Positions 9,820 through 18,678 of a stretch of DNA of 64,000 nt are shown here, piece after piece. How positions within the stretch are numbered: the stretch's first letter is position 1; each line of letters starts with the position of its first letter. The position numbers and the translations under genes were made by a program. The stretch lies in contig CAYNRE010000005.1 of assembly GCA_964399535.1 (NCBI GenBank), positions 1-64,000 of the forward strand. Reading direction: 5' to 3'. Source of the stretch: CAYNRE01 sp964399535 (GTDB taxonomy: Bacteria; Planctomycetota; Planctomycetia; Pirellulales; CAYNRE01). The notes under the pieces were generated by a model. The model did no database searches. It saw only the letters and a list, made by a program, of their open reading frames with translations, and was not told the origin of the DNA.

Positions 9820-10262
9820 CGAGAAACCTCTAACTAAGCGGTAGTGGCTTGCCAAGGAAGCAAAATCGCCGGCATGAATCGGCCAGGCGGCGGGGGGAAG
9901 CGACACGGCGGCTTGGGCCGGGAACCGCGGCGCACCAGGGGGCGAGAACACCGGTCGGCCGGCACTCGCTACGAGCGCGACGCCGACCGAAATCTGCTGG
10001 CGAATGTAGCCACCCGGCTCGCGTTTGACAAACCTTGGTCCCCCAAGGGGATGGTCTGGCACCGCCAAGCGCGTGAAACTGCCCAAGCGCGCCGGCCCCA
10101 AACAGGCCGTTTGGCAAAGCGCGCCCCGAATGGCCGAAAGGGTGGCTGCAAATAAAGGGCCGCGGCCCAGCGAGCCAGGTGACCGATGCCGGCCCGGAGC
10201 CGCACGGAGTCGGCGGGCAAGAAACCAGTCGAGGCTGCGTCGTGCGGACTGACCTGGGCCAA
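9820..10262. other. Intergenic region, nothing recognised
   Basis: It lies upstream of the beta-propeller gene and downstream of the small helical protein gene (both leftward). I see no coding frame with sensible composition, no hairpin with a T-run and no RNA gene. It presumably contains the beta-propeller promoter. Confidence 0.5.
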
Positions 10263-10616
10263 CTAGAAATAGTTGGGCGCCGTCATTCCCTTATCTTTCA
10301 GCGTCGTCAATTGGGCGATCAGCGCCTTGAGCGTAATCCGCGCGCCGGAACCGCGCTCGTTGGAGATCTTGTTGACCGTTTCCAGGTACTTTTCCGCCAC
10401 CTTGATGGCGGCCTCGGCGTGCTTCTGCACGTCCTTGCCCTTATTGGCCTTGTAGGCCGTACCCACCTTGGTCAAGAGCGGGCCAAGCCCCTGGTCGAAC
10501 GACTTCAGGGCCGCTTCGATCTGCTTGGGGTTCATTCCCCCCTTCTTCTTGACGTCGGCCACCTGCTTCTCGAGTGCCTTCTTTGCATTTTTCCACTGAT
10601 CGTACAAACCAGCCAT
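10263..10616 (-). CDS. Small helical protein of unknown function
   Basis: Encodes 117 residues with a clear ribosome site (AGGA about 9 nt before the ATG at 10616). The sequence is Lys/Ala-rich and appears almost wholly alpha-helical (WKNAKKALEKQVADVKK, KHAEAAIKVAEKYLETV), with no signal peptide or membrane segment, so it is probably cytoplasmic. Composition is unlike the surrounding shadow frames (many Lys, few Arg/Pro), which supports a real gene. I do not recognise the family. It stands alone, 237 bp from the giant PEP-CTERM gene on the same strand. Confidence 0.8.
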   Translation of the reverse strand: MAGLYDQWKNAKKALEKQVADVKKKGGMNPKQIEAALKSFDQGLGPLLTKVGTAYKANKGKDVQKHAEAAIKVAEKYLETVNKISNERGSGARITLKALIAQLTTLKDKGMTAPNYF

Positions 10617-10853
10617 AGAGAGTCCTCGATTTGCAAAGTGCTCGGAGACTGGCTAGGCCGCGAGGTCGCCGGCCGACACAGCCGGATCGTGGGGCGCAGG
10701 CCAGGCGTCGCCGAGTGCGAAACGATTCTGACATCCGCCCGAGGGAAGTCAAACCGCCGCAAGATTTCCGCTAGCTCAGCAGGGTCGCCAGAACCGAATC
10801 GCTCGCGGCCGGCGGGGCGCGCCGTTGAGTCCAGGCTCTCGGCCGCCGGCGGC

Positions 10854-13800
10854 CTAGCACCTGGCAATTTGCCGGGCTCGCACCTGGCATCGCCGCCCCA
10901 GACAGCCCAGGCCCAGCACGGCCCCCAGCCCGGCCAGGGCCAGGCTGCTAGGTTCGGGCACGCTTTGGCTTCCGGCATTCATAGCGGCGCCCCCCGGCGG
11001 CGTGGCGCTGCTGCCGAAGTTGGCGGCCCAGAGGGCATAGTCGCCGGCACCGACCGAGCCGTTGCCATCGAAATCGGCCGATAGGCCCGCGCCGGTTTGG
11101 CCGAACTGAGCCGCCCAGAGGGCATAGTCGGCCGCGCCGACGAAGCCGTCGCCGTTGGCGTCGCCGATCAAGAGTTCGATTACGTTGAGTGATACGGCGT
11201 CAGGCGCGTAACTCAGATGCCAGGCCAACGAGTTGGGAAGCGAGGGCAGAAGCACCTGATCGAATTCGCCGGCGACCATGGCGCCGCGGAGGAATTCGAA
11301 CGCGTCGCCTAACTCGGGAACGAATCCCTCGATCAGGCTTACTTGAAGAATACCGCCGAGCAGCGACAACTGATCGACCGAGAGCACATCGAACTCAGAG
11401 ACCGGATCCAGCCCGCCTAGTTCGATCGCCAGCGTTCCGCTCGAGCTTTGAACGTAGTTGCCCGTCACGCGGGTCATTCCGGGCGAGTTGCCCGGGGAGA
11501 GGGTACCGGCGCCGCCGTTGCTAAGATCCCAGGGAAGTTCGTCGGTTCCAATCTGGTCGGCGTGCAACTCTCCCCCCAAGAAGTTAAACGTGGCGGAACC
11601 CAATCCGCGCTCTAGCGAATGCACGTTGAGGGTGCCGCCCAGCAGAGTAAAAATACCGTCGCCCGAGCCGGCGCCGATCAGAATGCGATTGGCGTTGATC
11701 ACGCCGTCGCTTCCGCTGATGACCGATCCGAGCGCGGTACCCAGCCCGCCGCTGGTCTTTTCACCGACCACCATTTGGTCGATCCAGGCATTCCAAGTTC
11801 CGGCGCTCATATCAATGGCACCATTGGTGGACTCGTCGGAAAACACGTTGTTATGCGCGACGTACACGTCGGCCAGACTTTCCTCTGTGCCGAGGTTGAA
11901 GACCCCATTGGCAGCGACGTCGAGCAGGCCCGAGCCCAGGCTTCCTCCCACGGTGAGCAGAGGGGTTTGCAAGTTGGTCAGTGCGCCGCCAGTGATTCGG
12001 CTCACGGCGGTACCATTGGCGTTGATCGTGGACTGGCTAATCATTACCTGGCCGGCCTCGATCGTGCTTGTCTCGGGCAGCAAGAGGGTTCCGCGGCTGC
12101 TCGTGGATTGCACGGCCAGTCCGAGCGAAAGGGCGGACAAGTGTGCGGTTAACGAATGCATTCCCGAGAGATCGACCGTGCCCACGGCGTTTCCGCCGTT
12201 GTTGACGCTGCCGATGGTAACCTGGGCCGGCGTTTCCGCCGAGCCGATCACCACCGTGCCTCCGACGGCGCCCGAGATCGTGCCCGTGGTTCGGCCGGCG
12301 CCATTCAAACGTGTGCCGACGGTCAAATCAGAGAGCACCAGGTCGGCCGTGGCCCCGGTCAGGTCCATCCGGCCCTGCATTTCGAAATCGGTGCCTCGGA
12401 GCGTGCGCCCCACGGTCAGAGCAACCGGTTGGTCTTCGCTTCCCAGTTCCAAATGGCTGCCGATCGGCGCGAGCAAGGCGCCGTTAACCAGGTCGCCGCC
12501 TACGAAGACCGAATCGGCCAAGATGGTGTTCGCTTGCCCAAGCCGGACGTAGCTTTCCGCGTTGACCGATGGATTGGCGGCCGCCGATCCGATGACGATC
12601 GAGTCGGCTGAAATGAAATTCGACTCGGCGAGCGAAACCTGGCCGACCGCGGTACCGGCGGTAAGGTTGGTGGCAACGAGCATCTGGGTCAGGTTGGCAT
12701 TGAGCGTATCCATCCCGCTTAAATCCAACACGCCGGTGACGGCCCCCCCCGAAGTGGCTCGACCAACGATCAACTGGCCCGGAATTGCCGGACTGCCGAT
12801 CACCAGGTCGCCCGCGACCGGCCCCGTGAGCAACCCCGTGGTGGTGCCGGCACCGCCCGCCTTGCGCTCGCCGACCGACAGGTTGCTGAGCGTGGCCGAC
12901 CAGAGTCCCCCGTTCAATTCCATCCGGCCGGCTATGCTGTGGTCGGTCGAGCTGCGTGTTTGCCCGACCGCCAAATCGGTGGGCCGTAACGCCGAGCCGA
13001 GTTGAAACGAACCGCCGCTGGGCATCCGCACCGCGGCGTCGGCCAGGTCGCCGCCGACCAGCATCGAGTCGGCCACCAACGAGGTTGAGTTGCCCAGTTG
13101 CAAATAAGATTCGGTTCCCACGACCGCGTTGGTCGCTACCGAGCCGATCCGCACCGTATTGGCACTGATGGTGCTCGTGGCCGGCAGGCTGAGCCGGCCG
13201 AGCGCGGTACCTCCGGTTTGGTTCGTTCCCAACAAAAGCTCGGAAACGTCGGCCGTAAAGCTCGTCATCGCGCTCAAATCGACCGTGCCGGTGCCCGTGC
13301 CGCTGGAGGTGGTCCGCCCGATCACAATTCTGCCCAACTGGCCGGGCTCGCCAATCTGCATGGTGCCGCCCGTTCCGCCGAGCACGGTTCCGACCGAGGT
13401 CCCGGCGCCGCCCATGCCGCGTTCGGCCACGATCAACTCGTCGAGCTCGGCATTGAGAACTACCCCGCGCAGATCGGCCGTCACGCGGATGTCGAAATCC
13501 GACTGCAACGCCATCCGAGAAACGATCAGGTCGGGCCGCACCGCGGCCGAGCCCAGGGTGAGTTCCCCCCCTTGCGCCGTAAACTGGGTGTTTCCGGCCA
13601 ACACGTTGGTATTCAAGTTCACGTCGCCCAGCACCGTCAGGGTGTGGGAATTCAAGTCGATGGTCTGAAAACGGCCCGCCGTGTTCTCCAGCCGGAGGCC
13701 GCTTAAGGTGCGGCTAGTGTCGAGCTCGACTGTCGGCGAACCTGGGATGGTGTCCGACCCGGTATCGGTAAACCGGGCCGTGTCGGCAGCGGTGGGCAGA

Positions 13801-13955
13801 ACATCGCCGACCCAATTGGTCGGCTGGCCCCAGTTCATGTTGCCCGAGGAATTGTCCCAGGAAATGATCGCCCCGCGGGCTGTAGAAACCGCTACGAGTG
13901 CGGTCGCCACCGTAACCGCCCAACAGAGTCGGTCGTGCCACTGGGTGCGTTTCAT
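10854..13955 (-). CDS. Giant PEP-CTERM beta-repeat protein with dockerin-like module
   Basis: A 1033-residue exported surface-type protein. Order of parts: a signal peptide (AVTVATALVAVSTARGA, residues 13-29); a start typical of autotransporter-like repeat proteins (SWDNSSGNMNWGQPTNW); a long array of about 110-residue beta-solenoid repeats built on recurring phrases such as LSNLSVGERKAGGAGTTTG, VIGSPAIPGQLIVGRA and GTVDLSGM; an EF-hand pair GDANGDGFVGAADYALWA and DFDGNGSVGAGDYALWA resembling a type I dockerin; then a PEP-CTERM tail (VPEPSSLALAGLGAVLG plus Arg-rich end). The tail predicts processing by an exosortase-like enzyme and surface or matrix attachment. The homologous protein at 54669-57449 shares the dockerin-like module almost residue for residue. 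Confidence 0.93.
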   Translation of the reverse strand: MKRTQWHDRLCWAVTVATALVAVSTARGAIISWDNSSGNMNWGQPTNWVGDVLPTAADTARFTDTGSDTIPGSPTVELDTSRTLSGLRLENTAGRFQTIDLNSHTLTVLGDVNLNTNVLAGNTQFTAQGGELTLGSAAVRPDLIVSRMALQSDFDIRVTADLRGVVLNAELDELIVAERGMGGAGTSVGTVLGGTGGTMQIGEPGQLGRIVIGRTTSSGTGTGTVDLSAMTSFTADVSELLLGTNQTGGTALGRLSLPATSTISANTVRIGSVATNAVVGTESYLQLGNSTSLVADSMLVGGDLADAAVRMPSGGSFQLGSALRPTDLAVGQTRSSTDHSIAGRMELNGGLWSATLSNLSVGERKAGGAGTTTGLLTGPVAGDLVIGSPAIPGQLIVGRATSGGAVTGVLDLSGMDTLNANLTQMLVATNLTAGTAVGQVSLAESNFISADSIVIGSAAANPSVNAESYVRLGQANTILADSVFVGGDLVNGALLAPIGSHLELGSEDQPVALTVGRTLRGTDFEMQGRMDLTGATADLVLSDLTVGTRLNGAGRTTGTISGAVGGTVVIGSAETPAQVTIGSVNNGGNAVGTVDLSGMHSLTAHLSALSLGLAVQSTSSRGTLLLPETSTIEAGQVMISQSTINANGTAVSRITGGALTNLQTPLLTVGGSLGSGLLDVAANGVFNLGTEESLADVYVAHNNVFSDESTNGAIDMSAGTWNAWIDQMVVGEKTSGGLGTALGSVISGSDGVINANRILIGAGSGDGIFTLLGGTLNVHSLERGLGSATFNFLGGELHADQIGTDELPWDLSNGGAGTLSPGNSPGMTRVTGNYVQSSSGTLAIELGGLDPVSEFDVLSVDQLSLLGGILQVSLIEGFVPELGDAFEFLRGAMVAGEFDQVLLPSLPNSLAWHLSYAPDAVSLNVIELLIGDANGDGFVGAADYALWAAQFGQTGAGLSADFDGNGSVGAGDYALWAANFGSSATPPGGAAMNAGSQSVPEPSSLALAGLGAVLGLGCLGRRCQVRARQIARC

Positions 13956-14114
13956 CGGTCTTGTCCCCCGAAGAGGTTCGTGCCCAAGTCACCCGCCAGC
14001 GGAACTCGCCCGCGCAGGTTCCGCGAACCTAGAGAAGAGATGGATGCTCTCGCGGCCGCCCCCATAGTGGCGACGACGTAAGCCCGTCGCGGCGGAGTGT
14101 ATGGTATCCCGCCG

Positions 14115-14170
14115 TTAAGGGGGGCACAAGTTCGGGGGCTCGTAGGCACTGCCCACGTGCCCCCGCTTAA
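14115..14170. repeat. Inverted repeat between thrS and the PEP-CTERM gene
   Basis: Arms 14115-14127 (TTAAGGGGGGCAC) and 14157-14170 (GTGCCCCCGCTTAA) pair with one bulged base around a 29-nt loop. There is no T-run on either side, so a classical terminator is unlikely. It could be a small mobile repeat or a transcript-end hairpin for thrS. Confidence 0.6.
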
Positions 14171-14235
14171 TGGCTCGATCCGAGCACGCGTTTGCGCGGG
14201 TCAGTCCCTCGGGCGAACGGGCACTGCGCATTCCC

Positions 14236-16251
14236 TTAATACTCGTTCGCCGTCCGGGTGCTCGATTCCGGCGCCACGTCGCCGATCGGCTTTGAGGCCA
14301 CCTGCCGAACCGTACGGGCCGAAATCTCCTTCTTCAGCCGCGCCAGGGCGTCGTCCAGGCTCATGCTGCCCAGGTCGCCCGCAATTCGGTCGCGCACCGC
14401 CACCGAGCCGGTTTCCATTTCGCGCCCCCCCACCACGAACATGTACGGCACCAACCGCAATTGGGCATCGCGAATCTTGGCCCCAATCTTCTCGGGCCGA
14501 TAGTCGGCGGTTACCCGCAGGCCCGCCTCGCGACAGGCCCGTTCTACCTGCCGGCCATACTCCTCGAACTTCTGGCTCACCACCATTACCCGCACCTGTT
14601 CCGGCGCGAGCCAGAGCGGAAACGCGCCGGCGTAGTGCTCGATGAGCACGCCGATGAAACGCTCCATCGAGCCCAGCGGCGCGCGGTGAATCATCACCGG
14701 GCGGTGCGGATGGTTGTCGGGCCCCACGTATTCCAGGGCAAACCGCTCGGCGCTGGGCAGGTTGTAGTCGAGCTGCACGGTGCCCAACTGCCACTCGCGC
14801 CCGATGCAGTCGGTAACCATGAAGTCGGCCTTGGGCCCATAAAAGGCCGCTTCGCCCAGGGCAATTTCCAAGTGCGGCAGGTCGAGCCCTTCGGCCACCT
14901 CGCGCAGGGCCCGCTCGGCGCGGTCCCAGGCCTCGGGGCTGCCCACGTACTTGTCGCTGTGGGGGTCGCGAAAGCTGAGCCGGACCCGGTAATCCTCCAG
15001 GCCCAGCGTGCGCAGCACATACTGGGTCATCTCGATACAGCCGCGGAATTCCTCGGCCACCTGCTCTTCGGTGCAGAACAAGTGAGCGTCGTCCTGGGTG
15101 AACCCCCGCACCCGGGTCATGCCGTTCAGCTCGCCCGATTGCTCGTAGCGATACACGGTGCCGAACTCGGCCAGGCGCAGCGGCAGCTCGCGGTAGCTGC
15201 GCGGCTTGGCCTTGTAGATCATGATATGGTGCGGGCAGTTCATCGGCTTGAGGATGTACCGCTCGTCGTCGGCCATTTCGATCGGCTTGAACTGGCTGTC
15301 GGCGTAATAAGGGAAATGGCCCGAGATTTGGTATAGCTCGACCCGGCCGATGTTCGGCGTGTACACCGGTTCGTAGCCGCGTTTGAGCAGTTCTTCCTTC
15401 ACGAAGGCTTCGAGCTCGCCGCGCACGATGGCCCCGCGCGGCTGCCACAGAATGAGCCCCGAGCCCACCAGCGGGCTGATGGTGAACAGGTCGAGTTGTT
15501 TACCCAGCACGCGGTGGTCGCGCCGCTTGGCCTCTTCAAGTTGCTGGAGATAGGCATCGAGCTCGGCCTGGGTGAAAAACGCCGTGGCGTAGAGCCGCTG
15601 AAGCTGTTGCCGCGAGGCGTCTCCCTTCCAGTAGGCGCCCGCCACCGACAACAGCTTAAAGGCCCCGATGGCGCCGGCACTGGGAATGTGGGGCCCCCGG
15701 CACAAATCGATGAACTCGCCCTGGCGATAGAACGAAAGCCGCGGATGCTCGGCCAGCCCGGTTTCGATGTGTTCGACCTTCAGGGTCTGGCCCAGGTCCT
15801 GGCAAATGGCCACGGCCCCTTCGCGGGGCTCTTCGATGCGTTCAAAGGCCTCGTCGGCCTCCACGATCTTGCGCATCTCGGCCTCGATGGCCGGAAAGTC
15901 TTCCGCCGTGAGGGTGTGAGGCAGCTCGAAGTCGTAATAAAACCCATGTTCGATCGTGGGCCCAAAGGCCAGTTGTACCCCGTCGTACAGCCGCATGACC
16001 GCCCGGGCCATCACGTGGGCACACGAGTGCCGCATCACGGCCAGGGCTTCGGCGTCTTTGCGGGTGAGCAGACGCAGCTTCACGCTGCCGTCGGCGGGCA
16101 GGGGGGTATCGACGCCCACCACGCGGCCGTCGACGTCGGCCGCCAGTGTGTCTTTGGCCAGCCGGGGCCCAATGTCGGCCGCCACCTGGCGAGGGGTTAC
16201 CGGGTGGTCGAACTGGCGAACGCTACCGTCGGGCAAAGTGACGCTGAGCAT
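14236..16251 (-). CDS. thrS: Threonyl-tRNA synthetase
   Basis: Charges tRNA-Thr with threonine in the cytoplasm. The 671-residue protein has the full bacterial layout: an N-terminal TGS domain (SVTLPDGSVRQFDHP), the editing domain with the HxxxH motif HSCAHVMARA, the SAD-like region GFYYDFELP, the class II catalytic core with the zinc-binding MNCPHHI near residue 338, motif 2 (FGTVYRYEQSGELNGMTRVRGFTQDD), motif 3 (HRAPLGSMERFIG), and the anticodon-binding domain. The ATG at 16251 is chosen because it begins the TGS domain; the frame stays open upstream but that stretch is not conserved-looking. No Shine-Dalgarno is evident. Confidence 0.98.
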   Translation of the reverse strand: MLSVTLPDGSVRQFDHPVTPRQVAADIGPRLAKDTLAADVDGRVVGVDTPLPADGSVKLRLLTRKDAEALAVMRHSCAHVMARAVMRLYDGVQLAFGPTIEHGFYYDFELPHTLTAEDFPAIEAEMRKIVEADEAFERIEEPREGAVAICQDLGQTLKVEHIETGLAEHPRLSFYRQGEFIDLCRGPHIPSAGAIGAFKLLSVAGAYWKGDASRQQLQRLYATAFFTQAELDAYLQQLEEAKRRDHRVLGKQLDLFTISPLVGSGLILWQPRGAIVRGELEAFVKEELLKRGYEPVYTPNIGRVELYQISGHFPYYADSQFKPIEMADDERYILKPMNCPHHIMIYKAKPRSYRELPLRLAEFGTVYRYEQSGELNGMTRVRGFTQDDAHLFCTEEQVAEEFRGCIEMTQYVLRTLGLEDYRVRLSFRDPHSDKYVGSPEAWDRAERALREVAEGLDLPHLEIALGEAAFYGPKADFMVTDCIGREWQLGTVQLDYNLPSAERFALEYVGPDNHPHRPVMIHRAPLGSMERFIGVLIEHYAGAFPLWLAPEQVRVMVVSQKFEEYGRQVERACREAGLRVTADYRPEKIGAKIRDAQLRLVPYMFVVGGREMETGSVAVRDRIAGDLGSMSLDDALARLKKEISARTVRQVASKPIGDVAPESSTRTANEY

Positions 16252-16712
16252 AAGGGGGGCAGACGCTTTCTGGTCTCGGTACGCCGACAGACTCCCCCCG
16301 GGCCGGCCAGCATCGTTACGGGGGATGCCGCCGCCGGCCGACGAGTTGGCCTGTGGTGGGGAGAGTATAGGGCACCCCCAGGTTCGCTCCCAAGAGCGGT
16401 CGGTTTTCGCGGGGGGGCCGCCGCGGGGGTTGCCCCCCCGCCTCTGGTCGACCGGAAGGTTCGGGAATCGGGCAGTCGCGGCAGCACCCCTGCCGCTTTC
16501 GAAGTGGCGAACCACGGCCAATGGCCACTTCGACCCCGCGAGGCGATGCTCTGATCGCTCCCCCAAACCTGGGTTCCTGCGATTGAAACGACACACCGTT
16601 TCGTACTCGTCGCTCCGGCCTGCTTGCCCTTTGCACCCGAAGCCCTGATAACCGTGGGTTCAAGTTTTCAGCAGCGGGCTACTGACACATCGGGTCGACC
16701 GCGGAGAGGGCT
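16252..16712. other. Divergent intergenic region upstream of thrS
   Basis: It separates leftward thrS from the rightward 638-residue protein and should hold both promoters. I looked for a T-box-like antiterminator for thrS (such elements are typical of Firmicutes) and saw none. No coding or RNA gene is supported. Confidence 0.5.
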
Positions 16713-18629
16713 ATGCGTTGGTTCTGGCTCGTTTGCATGCTCTTGGGCGATTTCGGTTGGGCGGTTCACCGAGCGACGGCTGCCGAGATCGCTGGCATTT
16801 CCGTCATTCCGCATCGCATCGAGCACTCGCTGCGCTATCGGCGTCCGCACGACCCCGACTTGGCAGCCCGGGTGCAACTGTTCCTCAAGGGGGGGGCAGC
16901 ACCTGGCAAGTTTGCGGGCCACACCCCCCAGGAGTTGCTTGAGAGCGATGCTTGGGCCTGGCATGACCTGGGCGCCGCGGTGCAGGCGCCCGACGACGCC
17001 TTGACCGTATGGACCTTCAACGGCAAATCGTCGCGTTGGGGGGTGGGGAAGGCATTTACTTTGGAGGCCGCCGGACTTCCGCCGACCGAAGTGCCGATCG
17101 TGGCGCCGCGCGCATGGATTTCGGCGGCAACTTTCCTGTCGGGCGACGAATCGGTGCAACCCGACACAGTTGTGCTGCACGTAGCCAACGAGACAGAGCA
17201 GGAAATGAAACTTACGTCGCTGCGGCTATGGTTGCCGAAGGACGGCGGTTCGTGGCAGGTACTGTGGCCCCAAGAACCCTGGGCCCTCTCGACCGTCGTG
17301 CCTCGCAACGACAAGGGGATCGTCAAGTTGCGGGTCGCCAAGCTTCCGCTGACGTACGCCGCGATCGAACTGCAGACGAACCAAGGCCCCCTCTGGGCTC
17401 ACTTGCGAATCAAGCGGGAGACGTTCGATATCAGCGGTGGTTGGGTGGGAGACCACTTGACGCAGGCGTGTTACCTGCGGTTGCTGGCCCACCTGCACGT
17501 GAATACCGGCCATATCGGCGGCGTCCCGGGCTACACGGACAACCCCGCGCTCTACGATCGCTGGCCGCTGAAGCTGTTCAACAAGCTAGACCCCTTGGAG
17601 ACCTACGATACCGACGCCTGGCTGCCGAGAATTCATGCCGTGGAGTTCCTGGGTGAGCCGCAGTACGGAGGGGGCCGCCCCGTCGCGCCGCAAGCGGTTT
17701 TCGACGCCTTGCTGCCCTATCGGTCGAGTCGGCTGGCAACGAGCCTGACGCATAGCGAAGAGCGCATCTGGCGCTGGTACGCGGGCCTCTCGGATTTTCC
17801 GCACTACGACGCCTACCGCGTGGTTGCCCCTTCGCCCGACGCGTGGCCTCGCTACGATCGGTGGCGAGGGCGCAAGCTCTACTGGGGCGCGCCCCTGGAG
17901 ACGATCGGCGACATGAGCCGTTCGCTGCGGGAACTGAATCGCCCGATGCCCTGCGCCTATTGGTCGCAAGGTCCGCACCATGGCTGGGGCGGTGGGTTCG
18001 ACGGGCGCAAGCGCCGTTCGCCTACGCCAGACGAGTTGCGCGCACAGGCCATGCACGCGATCTCGACGCGGATCACGTCGCTGTATTGGTTCAACCTGAG
18101 CCTGAAATCGCTCCTGAAGTTCCCCGATACCTGGGAGTCGATGACGCGCGTCGGTCGCGAAATTCGCATGCTCGAGCCCTACTTCCTCGAAGGCGACGCC
18201 TACCGCTTCGAACGCCGCCCGCGCAACGGAATTCCCGATTGGGAGCTCTCGTCGATCGCCGCGCCCGATGCCGCGCTGCTGTTTGCCTTGGACACCGCCT
18301 ACGAAGCAAACACCAAGGAAAACGTATTCTCCTTTGGGGCTCCGCGGGCCGCGTCCTTCCGTTTCGAGCTGCCCAGTCATTTGCGTGATCCACGCGATGT
18401 GTTCCGGGTGGACGCCGATGGAATCGAAAACGTCAAGTGGCGGTCGACGGAAAATGGCGTTGCCATCGACGACACCCGCAGTCGAGACGCGATCTACGTG
18501 GCCACGCAGTCAACGGACTTGCGCGCAACCATCGAACAGCGGCGGCAGGCCGCAATCGCCCACGAGAATGCCAACCCGATCGATCACGCGGAACTTGAAG
18601 CAGCACTGAAGTCCGCGGCCGCGGACTAG
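16713..18629 (+). CDS. Secreted protein, probable glycoside-hydrolase-like, unrecognised family
   Basis: A 638-residue exported protein with a short signal peptide (residues 1-23, cleavage near ATAAE). The N-terminal third looks like beta-sandwich domains (HVANETEQEMKLTSLRLWLPKDGG). The middle has the feel of a TIM-barrel glycosidase: NTGHIGGVPGYTDNP, aromatic-rich CAYWSQGPHHGWGGGFDGR and TRITSLYWFNLS. A final beta-sandwich (ASFRFELPSHLRDPRDVFRVDADG) ends the protein. I cannot name the family or fix catalytic acids. The gene sits 49 bp upstream of a GH30 enzyme on the same strand, so an operon acting on one glycan is likely. Function is inferred from fold impression and neighbour only. Confidence 0.8.
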   Translation: MRWFWLVCMLLGDFGWAVHRATAAEIAGISVIPHRIEHSLRYRRPHDPDLAARVQLFLKGGAAPGKFAGHTPQELLESDAWAWHDLGAAVQAPDDALTVWTFNGKSSRWGVGKAFTLEAAGLPPTEVPIVAPRAWISAATFLSGDESVQPDTVVLHVANETEQEMKLTSLRLWLPKDGGSWQVLWPQEPWALSTVVPRNDKGIVKLRVAKLPLTYAAIELQTNQGPLWAHLRIKRETFDISGGWVGDHLTQACYLRLLAHLHVNTGHIGGVPGYTDNPALYDRWPLKLFNKLDPLETYDTDAWLPRIHAVEFLGEPQYGGGRPVAPQAVFDALLPYRSSRLATSLTHSEERIWRWYAGLSDFPHYDAYRVVAPSPDAWPRYDRWRGRKLYWGAPLETIGDMSRSLRELNRPMPCAYWSQGPHHGWGGGFDGRKRRSPTPDELRAQAMHAISTRITSLYWFNLSLKSLLKFPDTWESMTRVGREIRMLEPYFLEGDAYRFERRPRNGIPDWELSSIAAPDAALLFALDTAYEANTKENVFSFGAPRAASFRFELPSHLRDPRDVFRVDADGIENVKWRSTENGVAIDDTRSRDAIYVATQSTDLRATIEQRRQAAIAHENANPIDHAELEAALKSAAAD

Positions 18630-18678
18630 CGCGGACGGAACCGAGACGTACCACCATTCAATCTGGCGGAGTCCTGAG

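Noticed and set aside
15496..16554. 352-residue rightward frame across thrS
   Set aside because: Antisense of conserved thrS sequence; no independent features.
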